Source: an uncultured Paracoccaceae bacterium (GTDB lineage Bacteria; Pseudomonadota; Alphaproteobacteria; Rhodobacterales; Rhodobacteraceae). From it: a stretch of DNA of 64,000 nt. The DNA lies in NCBI GenBank assembly GCA_947496535.1, contig CANMDE010000007.1:1-64000 (forward strand), in the 5' to 3' direction. Positions 34,241 through 41,824 of this stretch are shown one piece after another; positions within the stretch are counted from its first letter, which is position 1; each line of letters begins with the position of its first letter. The notes under the pieces are model-generated. The model ran no database searches, was not told the DNA's origin, and saw nothing but the letters and a program-made list of their open reading frames with translations. The position numbers and the translations under genes are program-made.

Positions 34241-34429
34241 CACCGTCCCCGTTATCAGCGTGGCAACCGTTTGCGCGATGGGGCGGGGAAAATCAATGGG
34301 GGATGTGGGGGGCGAGGCCTACCTGCCGCCCGGCGATGCTGCATCCAGCAATATTGCAAAGACCGCAGCCCACTCTTGCGGCCCACGGCGTTGCTGCCTA
34401 GAAGCGCGTGGACAAATAGGAGAGCCACC

Positions 34430-35527
34430 ATGGGTTTCAAAATGGGTATCGTCGGTCTGCCGAATGTGGGCAAATCGACCCTGTTCAACGCGCTGACCAA
34501 AACCGCCGCCGCGCAGGCAGCGAACTTCCCGTTTTGCACCATCGAACCCAATGTGGGCGAAGTGGCGGTGCCCGACGCCCGGCTTGATAAGCTGGCCGCG
34601 ATTGCGCAATCCAAGCAGATCATTCCCACACGGATGACATTCGTGGACATTGCCGGACTGGTGAAGGGCGCGTCACAGGGTGAGGGCCTTGGCAACCAGT
34701 TCCTCGCCAATATCCGGGAATGCGATGCGATTGCCCATGTGCTTCGTTGTTTCGAAGACGACGACATCACTCATGTCGATGGCCGCGTAGACCCGGTCAC
34801 CGACGCTGATGTGATTGAAACCGAACTGATGCTGTCAGATCTGGAAAGCATCGAAAAGCGGTTGCAGAACATCGTCCGCAAAGTACGCGGCGGAGACAAG
34901 GAAGCGGTCGTGCAAGAGCGCCTTCTGAAAGCGGCGCAAGAGGTGCTTGAGAATGGCCAGCCCGCTCGAACGGTAAAGGTTGACGAAGACGATGCGAAGG
35001 CATGGAAGATGCTGCAGCTTCTCACGACCAAACCGGTGCTTTACGTCTGCAATGTTGAAGAAGACAGCGCTGGCACGGGCAACGGCCAGTCCGCCCGCGT
35101 GGCCGAAATGGCGGCATCGCAGGGCAATTCTCACGTGGTCATCTCTGCCCGGATCGAGGAAGAGATCAGCCAGCTTGAGGCTGACGAGGCAGAGATGTTT
35201 CTGAGTGAGATGGGGCTGGAAGAGCCAGGTCTGGATCGTCTGATCCGCGCCGGATACGAGCTGCTGCATCTACAGACCTACTTTACCGTCGGCCCGAAGG
35301 AGGCCCGTGCCTGGACTATCAAGCAGGGCACATCCGCCCCACAGGCCGCCGGTGTGATCCATGGCGATTTCGAGCGCGGCTTCATCCGGGCAGAAACCAT
35401 CGCCTATGACGACTTCGTTTCGTTGGGCGGTGAACAGCCGGCCAAGGAAGCAGGCAAGATGCGGGCGGAAGGCAAGGGCTACATCGTCAAGGATGGCGAT
35501 GTGATGCATTTTCTGCATAGCGGCTGA
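34430..35527 (+). CDS. ychF: Redox-regulated ribosome-binding ATPase YchF (Obg/OLA1 family)
   Basis: 365 residues, standard for YchF. The N-terminal P-loop reads MGIVGLPNVGKSTLFNALTK, followed by FPFCTIEPNVGEVAVPDARL and the G3 segment FVDIAGLVKGASQGEGLGNQ. The TGS domain at the C-terminus includes LQTYFTVGPKEARAWTIKQG and FERGFIRAETI. It binds ATP more than GTP, associates with ribosomes and affects oxidative-stress responses. ATG 34430 has AGGAG six bases upstream. The frame is open for a kilobase further upstream, antisense to trpA, which is not coding. Confidence 0.95.
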   Translation: MGFKMGIVGLPNVGKSTLFNALTKTAAAQAANFPFCTIEPNVGEVAVPDARLDKLAAIAQSKQIIPTRMTFVDIAGLVKGASQGEGLGNQFLANIRECDAIAHVLRCFEDDDITHVDGRVDPVTDADVIETELMLSDLESIEKRLQNIVRKVRGGDKEAVVQERLLKAAQEVLENGQPARTVKVDEDDAKAWKMLQLLTTKPVLYVCNVEEDSAGTGNGQSARVAEMAASQGNSHVVISARIEEEISQLEADEAEMFLSEMGLEEPGLDRLIRAGYELLHLQTYFTVGPKEARAWTIKQGTSAPQAAGVIHGDFERGFIRAETIAYDDFVSLGGEQPAKEAGKMRAEGKGYIVKDGDVMHFLHSG

Positions 35528-35553
35528 CGGCAACAGGCTGAAACCTGCGTGAT

Positions 35554-36396
35554 CTATTCATCGACGTCGGGGTCTTTTTGGTGAAGCCGATCAAGGATCC
35601 GCTGTGCCCGATCTGGCGGGATTGTCGGCCCGGCCTCGCGCATTTGCTGCACTTTTTCTTCTGCGCCAGCGATCAGGCTCTGGATATGCTGGGCCTCTGG
35701 CAGGTTCTTCCAGTATTTCTTGGGCATTTCAGATGTCATTGCCTGCACCTTCAGCCGGGCCGGATTGAAGATATTGCAGAAATAGGTGCCCCATAGCGCC
35801 TCGGCACTGTCTTCCGGCAGGTCGGGTTTGGGCTGGCCGGGATGAAACGACAAGTTGCCATCGACGAATTGGACGGTTACGTCCGGTGTCGCAATCATCC
35901 AATCCATATCTGCAAAGCGGCGGGCAAAGAACGGCGCTGTCGGTTCGACTGTGTGATGGGTGGGTTCAAACCAGGCGGCAAAGCTGCGCCGCTCGCCACC
36001 CTGACGCAAATCCCGAAACCGCACGAAGGCCTTCATCTTGTGTTGGCAGCGCCGTACGGCTTTTTCCATCTGGCGCAGGCGGGCGAGATCGGGATCGGCC
36101 CGGTCCTGCATCAGCCCGTTTTCGTGACGGAGCCGCCATAACAAACCATAGAGCCGGGCAAACCGTTGCGGATCCTTGTGCCACACCACGGTTTCGGCCA
36201 TTTGGACAAAGCTTTGCGGGGCTTTGATCCGTCGCGTCGGCGGGGGCAGGGGAGTTCCGGTCGCAAACAACTCCCCCATGTTGCCGCCATGATCCCACAA
36301 CACGTCATTGGGCGACACGCCAGCACCGATCAGCCGTTTGGCAGCATCGCGCCATGCAACATCGGTTCCGATCTGGGGCAGGGGGATGGTATACAT
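35554..36396 (-). CDS. DUF4130 (TIGR03915-type) putative DNA metabolism protein, partner of radical SAM gene
   Basis: 280 residues. It has the family signature WHKDPQRFARLYGLLWRLRH (about residues 73-92), then KAFVRFRDL and FAAWFEPTHHTVEPTAPFFA, FVDGNLSFHP and the EDSAEALWGTYFCNIFNPAR segment, with KKYWKNLPEAQHIQSLIAGA near the C-terminus. In many bacteria this domain is encoded next to, or fused with, a UdgX-type uracil-DNA glycosylase; the biochemical activity of DUF4130 itself is not settled. Here no UDG domain is seen in the protein. It overlaps the stop of the radical SAM gene by one base (TGATG), so the two proteins are translationally coupled and surely act together. Confidence 0.85.
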   Translation of the reverse strand: MYTIPLPQIGTDVAWRDAAKRLIGAGVSPNDVLWDHGGNMGELFATGTPLPPPTRRIKAPQSFVQMAETVVWHKDPQRFARLYGLLWRLRHENGLMQDRADPDLARLRQMEKAVRRCQHKMKAFVRFRDLRQGGERRSFAAWFEPTHHTVEPTAPFFARRFADMDWMIATPDVTVQFVDGNLSFHPGQPKPDLPEDSAEALWGTYFCNIFNPARLKVQAMTSEMPKKYWKNLPEAQHIQSLIAGAEEKVQQMREAGPTIPPDRAQRILDRLHQKDPDVDE

Positions 36397-37631
36397 CAAA
36401 AAAGGCTCAACTGTTCTGGTGGTGGTGCAAATCTCGCGCGCAGATCGGCACTGTCGGTCAACGCACCGGGTGTCCAGCCTTGCGCGGTAATGAAAGCACG
36501 GGCCTTTTTCAGCGACGCCCCCATGCGCGTCAGATCCTCGTAGCGTAGTGTTCTGTGCCGGCGGGTCTGCAGGATGCGGCCGACGGTGCGAGTGCCAAAC
36601 CCCGGGACGCGAAGCAGTAGTTCCTTGCTAGCTCGATTGACGTTGATCGGGAACACCGCCCGGTTCTGCAGGGCCCAGGCCAGTTTGGGGTCCATATCGA
36701 GATCAAGGTTGCCGTCGCTACGCCCGGCAGTGATTTCGCCAACATCAAACCCATAGAACCGCAACAGCCAGTCGGCCTGATAAAGGCGATGTTCCCGGAT
36801 CAATGGTGGCTTGATCAGCGGCAGGTTGGCAGACGCATCCGGAATGGGCGAGAAGGCAGAATAATAAACACGCCGCAGCCCGTAATCCCCATAAAGCTGC
36901 GTCGATTGTCCAAGGATCGTGGCGTCGCTGGACCCGTCAGCGCCCACGATCATCTGCGTGGACTGGCCTGCCGGGGCGAAACGTTTGGGTCGCTTGCCGC
37001 GAAAGCTGCGATCATTTGCTACGGCCTTGTGGGCCTTTACATCACCCATCGCCTTGCGAATTGTCGCCGGGTTCTTTTCCGGCGCATAGGCCTGAATACC
37101 GCGTTCGGTTGGCAATTCCACATTGATCGATAGCCGGTCAGCATAAAGCCCTGCCTGTTCAACCAGTTCTGGCGCGGCGTCCGGGATTGTCTTGAGGTGG
37201 ATATATCCACGAAACGCCTCATCCTCGCGCAGCCGCTTGGCGATCCGCACCATATCGGACATGGTGGCATCAGGTGATCGGATGATCCCGGACGACAAAA
37301 ACAGCCCTTCGATGTAGTTGCGCCGGTAGAATTCGATGGTCAGCTGCACCACCTCGTCCACGCTGAACCGGGCACGGCGGACATTCGATGACACTCGATT
37401 GATGCAATAAGCGCAATCGTAGATGCAAAAATTCGTCATCAGAATCTTGAGCAGGCTGATGCAGCGCCCATCCGGTGCATATGAATGACAAATCCCGGAC
37501 CCTTCGGTTGATCCCAGCCCCTTGCCATCCCGGCTGTCCCGTCGGGCCGTGCCACTGGACGCGCAAGAGGCGTCATATCGGGCCGCGTCACTCAGGATCG
37601 CAAGTTTTTCTGAAAGGTCGAGTTGAGCCAT
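36396..37631 (-). CDS. Putative DNA modification/repair radical SAM protein (TIGR03916 type)
   Basis: 411 residues. It contains the radical SAM C-x3-C-x2-C motif in MTNFCIYDCAYCINR (about residues 64-78), preceded by GSGICHSYAPDGRCISLLKI. The C-terminal third ends with a helix-hairpin-helix DNA-binding segment (LLLRVPGFGTRTVGRILQTR) close to RYEDLTRMGASLKKARAFIT. This matches the protein annotated as 'putative DNA modification/repair radical SAM', always found beside DUF4130. The combination of a radical enzyme with an HhH domain suggests chemistry on DNA bases. The chemistry is unproven. It is the first gene of a two-gene operon. A perfect LexA-type box lies three bases before its start codon. 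Confidence 0.87.
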   Translation of the reverse strand: MAQLDLSEKLAILSDAARYDASCASSGTARRDSRDGKGLGSTEGSGICHSYAPDGRCISLLKILMTNFCIYDCAYCINRVSSNVRRARFSVDEVVQLTIEFYRRNYIEGLFLSSGIIRSPDATMSDMVRIAKRLREDEAFRGYIHLKTIPDAAPELVEQAGLYADRLSINVELPTERGIQAYAPEKNPATIRKAMGDVKAHKAVANDRSFRGKRPKRFAPAGQSTQMIVGADGSSDATILGQSTQLYGDYGLRRVYYSAFSPIPDASANLPLIKPPLIREHRLYQADWLLRFYGFDVGEITAGRSDGNLDLDMDPKLAWALQNRAVFPINVNRASKELLLRVPGFGTRTVGRILQTRRHRTLRYEDLTRMGASLKKARAFITAQGWTPGALTDSADLRARFAPPPEQLSLF

Positions 37632-37633
37632 TC

Positions 37634-37648
37634 GTTCATGTTATGTTC
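37634..37648 (-). promoter_or_regulatory. Candidate LexA (SOS) box, GTTC-N7-GTTC
   Basis: The plus strand reads GTTCATGTTATGTTC; the minus strand, which is the transcribed orientation of the radical SAM operon, reads GAACATAACATGAAC. GTTC-N7-GTTC is the established LexA binding motif of alphaproteobacteria. It ends three bases upstream of the ATG at 37,631, where repressor would block transcription or the leader. By chance about two such motifs are expected in 64 kb on both strands, and one other occurs inside a coding region at 9,266-9,280. It is the placement at a DNA-repair-type operon, not the motif alone, that is persuasive. Confidence 0.65.
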
Positions 37649-37857
37649 TCTTTGGAGTAAGGGCAAGAAGAAGAAATTAGTCTGCATAAATTGTTGCCAT
37701 GCTGAGTGCTGACGTTTGCCGGCGGCTGGCGACCACGCCCCGTTATTCAACATGATTTTGTCCCGGCCCATAATGTCACGCTACAAGATCTGCATTTCGG
37801 AACTCTTTATCATTTCGCCTCTTGCCCCGGTGGAGCCGCATGGATAAACGGGTCAGC

Positions 37858-37947
37858 GGAGACGTGGCCGAGTGGTCGAAGGCGCTCCCCTGCTAAGGGA
37901 GTAGGCCCGGAAGGGTCTCGAGGGTTCGAATCCCTTCGTCTCCGCCA
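37858..37947 (+). tRNA. tRNA-Ser(GCT)
   Basis: A 90-base class II tRNA with acceptor GGAGACG/CGTCTCC, anticodon arm CTCCC-CTGCTAA-GGGAG with anticodon GCT (serine, AGC/AGU codons), a long variable arm (TAGGCCCGGAAGGGTCTC) and T arm AGGGTTCGAATCCCT. GCCA is encoded at the 3' end. It is intact, and no partial copy of its 3' end is visible downstream. Confidence 0.95.
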
Positions 37948-38081
37948 CCTATCTTAAATTCCATTCCAGACGTCGCCACCATACCGCGGCGCGATCCCCT
38001 CCCTCTTTCTTCACAGTCAGTTTGCTTTACTCTTGCCTCGTACAAGCTAAATTTGACGAAATCAGAGAAAAGGAAAGTCCG

Positions 38082-38510
38082 ATGGCGCTCAAATATCTTC
38101 ATACGATGGTGCGGGTCAAAGACCTTGAGGCGTCGATGGCTTTTTATCGATTGTTGGGGCTTGAAGAGACGCGGCGTATTGATCACGAAGGCGGGCGCTT
38201 CTCGCTTGTTTTCATGGCACCCCCCGGCCAGGAGGAATGCCCTGTTGAGTTGACCTATAACTGGGACGGGGATGACGCGCTGCCCTCTGACAGCCGTCAT
38301 TTTGGCCATTTGGCCTATCGGGTTCCGAATATATACGAGACTTGTCAACATCTTATGGACAATGGTGTGACCATCAACCGCCCGCCGCGCGATGGGCATA
38401 TGGCGTTTGTGCGATCCCCGGACAACATTTCGATTGAGCTTTTGCAGGAGGGCGACGCACTGCCTGCGGCAGAGCCTTGGGCCAGCATGGAAAATACCGG
38501 CCATTGGTAA
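38082..38510 (+). CDS. gloA: Lactoylglutathione lyase (glyoxalase I)
   Basis: 142 residues of the vicinal-oxygen-chelate fold. Metal ligands are recognisable in the two beta-alpha-beta repeats: KYLHTMVRVKDLEASMAFYR (His) with VELTYNW (Glu), and FGHLAYRVPNIYETCQ (His) with ISIELLQEGD (Glu). It isomerises the methylglyoxal-glutathione hemithioacetal to S-lactoylglutathione. ATG 38082 has AAGGAAAG five bases upstream. It overlaps the next gene by a few bases if that gene starts at TTG 38504. Confidence 0.92.
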   Translation: MALKYLHTMVRVKDLEASMAFYRLLGLEETRRIDHEGGRFSLVFMAPPGQEECPVELTYNWDGDDALPSDSRHFGHLAYRVPNIYETCQHLMDNGVTINRPPRDGHMAFVRSPDNISIELLQEGDALPAAEPWASMENTGHW

Positions 38511-39208
38511 GATTGGCTGCTGCCATTTGCGCCATCGCATTGGCGCAGCCCGCTGCGGCCTGTCGTTTGGCGTTGGTATTGGCGGTCGATGTTTCTTCTT
38601 CCGTTGATGCGACCGAAGATGCTTTGCAGCGCGGCGGGTTGGCTGCCGCACTGATAGCCCCTGACGTGCAGGCGGCGTTCTTTGCCAGCCCTGAGCCGGT
38701 GGCTCTGCTCATCTTTGAATGGAGTGGGCGGTACAATCAGGCGGTTATCGTAGATTGGACAAACATCAACGAGCCACATGATCTGATATCTATTTCAGGT
38801 AAAGTATCAAAAAGCCGACGTAGCCACGATGATTTTCCTACCGCCATGGGCTATGCTCTTGGTTTCGCGGCGGACCAGTTTCGCAGAGCGCCGGAATGTC
38901 TGGCCAATACCATCGACGTGGCTGGCGATGGGGCCAATAATGATGGTTTCGCACCAGCCCAAGCCTATGCTGCCTTCCCGTTCGACGGCATAGTGGTCAA
39001 CGGTCTGGTGGTCGAGGTCGAAGGGGCTGGAAACGCCACCGATCTTGTACCTTATTATCGCGATCAGGTTATCCGGGGTGCGGGGGCATTTGTGGAGTCA
39101 GCGGAAGGGTTTTCCGACTATGAAGCGGCCATGCGACGCAAATTGATCCGGGAATTGTCCGTGCGTCTGATCGGCGAAGCGGGCGGTTTGGGCGCGCCGC
39201 CGGGATGA
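38504..39208 (+). CDS. Secreted DUF1194 (vWA-like) protein
   Basis: About 234 residues. A signal peptide VRLAAAICAIALAQPAAA precedes CRLALVLAVDVSSSVDATED, where D-x-S-x-S is a MIDAS-type metal site of von Willebrand factor A-like domains. NTIDVAGDGANNDGFAPAQA and DGIVVNGLVVEVEG continue the DUF1194 pattern seen in many Rhodobacterales. Function unknown; probably a periplasmic or exported adhesion or chaperone-type protein. There is no ATG in a suitable place. TTG at 38504 gives a proper signal peptide with GGAAAA nine bases upstream and overlaps the gloA stop, indicating coupled translation; a TTG at 38477 is possible. Confidence 0.8.
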   Translation: MVRLAAAICAIALAQPAAACRLALVLAVDVSSSVDATEDALQRGGLAAALIAPDVQAAFFASPEPVALLIFEWSGRYNQAVIVDWTNINEPHDLISISGKVSKSRRSHDDFPTAMGYALGFAADQFRRAPECLANTIDVAGDGANNDGFAPAQAYAAFPFDGIVVNGLVVEVEGAGNATDLVPYYRDQVIRGAGAFVESAEGFSDYEAAMRRKLIRELSVRLIGEAGGLGAPPG

Positions 39209-39272
39209 AGGTCGCTCTGTGGCAGGCGGCATTCAGTCTGGGGTGTTGTTCACGATCCTGCAATGCAATCAC

Positions 39273-39695
39273 CTAATCGCCCGACCTTGCCACCCACATC
39301 CCCGCCAATATCAACGCCACGCCGATGACCCGGACCCATGGCTCCCCCGGTGCGCTCATCGCGACGTCCAGCACCACGCCCGACACCATCTGCCCTGCGA
39401 TAATCAGCATTGCGGTCTGCGCTGCTCCGATCCGTGGGATCAGCCAGCTGCCTGCCGCGATGAAGACCACGCCCACGGGCCCGCCGACAAAGGCCCACCA
39501 TGGGGCCTCTGTTGGCTCACCGGCGAAAAGCCCACCGACCGCGAGCGCCAGCAGCGTCACAAAGATCAGCCCCACCAGATGGTTCCAGAAGGATGACTCC
39601 ATGGCTGATGTCGACAGCGCCAGCCGCCCGTTGATCTGGCGCGATAGCGACACCAGCACACCGGCGAGCAGGGCGAGGGTGGCAAACCAGATCAT
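39273..39695 (-). CDS. DMT superfamily small exporter, DUF606 (YdcZ) half B
   Basis: 140 residues with about five hydrophobic helices (MIWFATLALLAGVLVSLSRQ, NHLVGLIFVTLLALAVGGLF, AFVGGPVGVVFIAAGSWLIP, TAMLIIAGQMVSGVVLDV and GVALILAGMWVARS). The INGRLA and QMVSGVVLDV pieces match the DUF606/YdcZ group of half-size DMT transporters. It overlaps its upstream relative by four bases (ATGA), so the two halves likely form a heterodimer equivalent to a ten-helix DMT exporter. The substrate is unknown. The longer open frame to 40,031 is antisense or out-of-frame to the upstream half and is not used. Confidence 0.85.
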   Translation of the reverse strand: MIWFATLALLAGVLVSLSRQINGRLALSTSAMESSFWNHLVGLIFVTLLALAVGGLFAGEPTEAPWWAFVGGPVGVVFIAAGSWLIPRIGAAQTAMLIIAGQMVSGVVLDVAMSAPGEPWVRVIGVALILAGMWVARSGD

Positions 39696-40159
39696 AGCCC
39701 GCCTCCAAAGAAGATCAGGATCAGGCTGCCGCTCATGATCAACGCTAAAGCGCAGAGATCGCGGGCGCTCGGCATCCGTTGTGGCAGACCGAACAGGCCT
39801 TTTGCATCGGCGATCAGGCTGAAAATCATCTGTCCGGCAAGGCCCAACGCAATGGTCCCCGACAAAGCCAGCGCCGTATTCACCGTGGCCGAGGTCAGTA
39901 TCACCGTGACGCCACCAGACACGCCACCCAGATAGGCCCATAGGGGCGGGCGCTTTGCCATCGCGCGTTTCGGGCGGAGGATTGCGAGGAAAAGTAGTGC
40001 CGCAAAAGTCCCCATCAGATGGGGAACCCATGACGCAAAGAATAGCGACCCATATACAGCCAGCGTGCCGTTGAACAGGATCATGAGCGTCAATAGCCCG
40101 CCGGTGCCAAAAGCAATAGCGAAATGGAATATGGAAGGGGCAGAGCGGCTATTGGGCAT
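39692..40159 (-). CDS. DMT superfamily small exporter, DUF606 (YdcZ) half A
   Basis: 155 residues, five helices: FHFAIAFGTGGLLTLMILFN, SLFFASWVPHLMGTFAALLF, AYLGGVSGGVTVILTSATV, LALSGTIALGLAGQMIFSLI and ALALIMSGSLILIFFGG. Same family as the 39273-39695 protein, with the LGLAGQMIFSL motif aligning with its IIAGQMVSGV. Together they look like an ancestral fused ten-helix transporter split into two genes, or a duplicated five-helix unit. It stops inside the next start (ATGA). Confidence 0.85.
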   Translation of the reverse strand: MPNSRSAPSIFHFAIAFGTGGLLTLMILFNGTLAVYGSLFFASWVPHLMGTFAALLFLAILRPKRAMAKRPPLWAYLGGVSGGVTVILTSATVNTALALSGTIALGLAGQMIFSLIADAKGLFGLPQRMPSARDLCALALIMSGSLILIFFGGGL

Positions 40160-40183
40160 AGCCTCCTGAGTGCTGCGTTTTGA

Positions 40184-40621
40184 TTAGGAAGGCAACAGGG
40201 CGCGGTCCAGCATCGGGTTGCTGCGCTCGGCCGGGGCAGAGGTGGTGATACCATAAAGCTGGGTGATCAAAACATGATCCGACCCGCGCAGTGTCATCAA
40301 CAAAAGACGCACCATCCAGCCCGGCATTTCTTCGACGGCGTAGGCATGCAATACCGACCGACGCTCTGCCGAGGTCAGATTTTCAAATGCAACGGTGCCT
40401 TGGGTCCTGCGCATCAGATCAACACAAAGTGGCATCAGACAACGGGGAGTGACCATGCCCGGAAGGACCTGCGGGCCAATCGGGCAACGCTGGGTCGCCT
40501 CAGTATAGGCTTTCGGCAAACCGGCCTTCAATGCCTGCAAGCGGCGATACAAAACAAAGCGGAGCCCGGCGAAACCCATCAAAACAGCTAAACACAAAGC
40601 ACTCATAACCCAAATCATCAT
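40184..40621 (-). CDS. Hypothetical protein with one N-terminal membrane helix
   Basis: About 145 residues. WVMSALCLAVLMGFAGLRFV is a single N-terminal membrane anchor followed by a basic YRRLQALKAG stretch. The remainder has paired cysteines (RCPIGPQ, PRCLMPLCVD), a helical VAFENLTSAERRSVLHAY and no motif I recognise. Start at ATG 40621 or 40618 is chosen because AAAGGA stands close upstream; longer frames reach into the rpsD promoter. It is 24 bp after the start of DMT half A on the same strand and divergent from rpsD. Confidence 0.55.
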   Translation of the reverse strand: MMIWVMSALCLAVLMGFAGLRFVLYRRLQALKAGLPKAYTEATQRCPIGPQVLPGMVTPRCLMPLCVDLMRRTQGTVAFENLTSAERRSVLHAYAVEEMPGWMVRLLLMTLRGSDHVLITQLYGITTSAPAERSNPMLDRALLPS

Positions 40622-40722
40622 CCGTCCTTTACGTTTCATTAGCTGTTGGGACAGTCTTCGCGCTTTCTCGTGGTCATACTTTGACAGAAAATGTCCTTTC
40701 CTGGGCCACTTGTAAGGCACGG

Positions 40723-40750
40723 TTGACAGGCCCCGAAACCTGTCTATAAG
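40723..40750 (+). promoter_or_regulatory. Sigma70-type promoter of rpsD
   Basis: TTGACA at 40,723-40,728 and TATAAG at 40,745-40,750 are separated by 16 bp, close to consensus, and point toward rpsD. Transcription would begin near 40,757, giving a leader of about 100 bases, which fits the strong expression expected of a ribosomal protein gene. Confidence 0.7.
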
Positions 40751-40760
40751 CCGCTCATTC

Positions 40761-40858
40761 ATTGGTGTTGGTGGACCCCGCAAGGGGAACCCTGTCGTCG
40801 TGGCAAAATCCACGGAGAGGACAACGCCCTTCTGAAACCGCAAGAAGGAGTCCAGCAG
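40761..40858 (+). promoter_or_regulatory. Structured rpsD leader, possible S4 autoregulation
   Basis: The leader holds two compact hairpins, CCCC-GCAA-GGGG near 40,771-40,782 and GTGG-CAAAAT-CCAC near 40,799-40,812, followed by AAGGAG at about 40,845 before the ATG. S4 represses its own synthesis in other bacteria by binding structured mRNA near the start, so an analogous element is possible here. No match to a named RNA family is claimed. Confidence 0.35.
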
Positions 40859-41479
40859 ATGACAAAAAGAACTGCTGCCAAATACAAAATCGATCGCCGC
40901 ATGGGCGAAAACATCTGGGGTCGTCCCAAATCACCCGTCAATCGCCGCGAATACGGCCCCGGCCAGCACGGTCAGCGCCGCAAGGGTAAACTGTCCGATT
41001 TCGGCATTCAGCTGCGCGCCAAGCAGAAGCTCAAAGGCTACTACGGCGATCTGACCGAAAAACAATTCCGCCGCATCTATGCCGAGGCAGAGCGTGTAAA
41101 AGGTGACACCGGTGAAAACCTCATCGGTCTTCTGGAGCGTCGTCTTGACGCTGTTGTGTACCGCGCCAAGTTCGTCCCAACCGTTTTCGCGGCACGTCAG
41201 TTCGTGAACCACGGCCACGTGACAGTGAACGGCAAGAAGGTAAACATCCCGTCCTACCGCGTCAAAGAAGGCGATGTGGTTGCTGTGCGTGATAAATCTC
41301 GCCAGCTGGAAATTGTTCTGGTTGCAGCCCAACTGCCAGAGCGGGACGTGCCGGATTACATGGAAGTTGACCACAGCAAGATGACCGCAACATTTGTGCG
41401 GACGCCATCCTTGGGCGACGTACCATATCCGGTTGCGATGGAACCGAACCTCGTCGTGGAATTCTACGCCAAAAACTGA
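40859..41479 (+). CDS. rpsD: 30S ribosomal protein S4
   Basis: 206 residues, standard for S4. [20 protein letters not shown] at the N-terminus, [20 protein letters not shown], and the S4 RNA-binding domain [40 protein letters not shown] are all intact. It nucleates 30S assembly on 16S rRNA and takes part in translational fidelity. In Rhodobacterales rpsD is often isolated from the S10/alpha operons, as here, with its own promoter and terminator. Confidence 0.97.
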   Translation: MTKRTAAKYKIDRRMGENIWGRPKSPVNRREYGPGQHGQRRKGKLSDFGIQLRAKQKLKGYYGDLTEKQFRRIYAEAERVKGDTGENLIGLLERRLDAVVYRAKFVPTVFAARQFVNHGHVTVNGKKVNIPSYRVKEGDVVAVRDKSRQLEIVLVAAQLPERDVPDYMEVDHSKMTATFVRTPSLGDVPYPVAMEPNLVVEFYAKN

Positions 41480-41532
41480 TTTTCGCTTCTTGCGAAAATC
41501 GCCTCGGACCCGCTTCGGGTTCTCGAACACAA

Positions 41533-41560
41533 GGCCGCGCCATCGGGTGCGGCCTTTTTT
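41533..41560 (+). terminator. Intrinsic terminator after rpsD
   Basis: GGCCGC (41,533-41,538) pairs with GCGGCC (41,549-41,554) and is followed directly by TTTTTT. A short ten-base loop lies between. It closes the monocistronic rpsD transcript 54 bp after its stop. Confidence 0.85.
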
Positions 41561-41824
41561 GTCTTGGCTGCCCTTCATATCAAACAGGTGCGTCGGCGGT
41601 GTCATGCGGTCAAAAAGCGCGTCGTATGCGGCGCTGTTGACACAGTTCAACCCATTGTTGGCAAAAGCGGTTTTGGGTTTTCGTCTTGGACGTTGACGCA
41701 GCGGTAGCGTGATGCCGCTCAGCGCCAAACTGCGCAGCATTTTACTTTTACCCAGCATGGCTGGCGCACCAGAAGTAGCAGCCTAGGGTTCGGGGTGCGA
41801 AACAAATTCAAATGGATTTTCTGG

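Noticed and set aside
33380..34429. In-frame upstream extension of ychF
   Set aside because: The YchF P-loop domain begins right after ATG 34,430, which has its own AGGAG, and the extension is antisense to trpA.
40931..41758. 275-residue minus-strand frame over rpsD
   Set aside because: It covers rpsD and its terminator in antisense. The first 60 residues outside rpsD show no recognisable domain.
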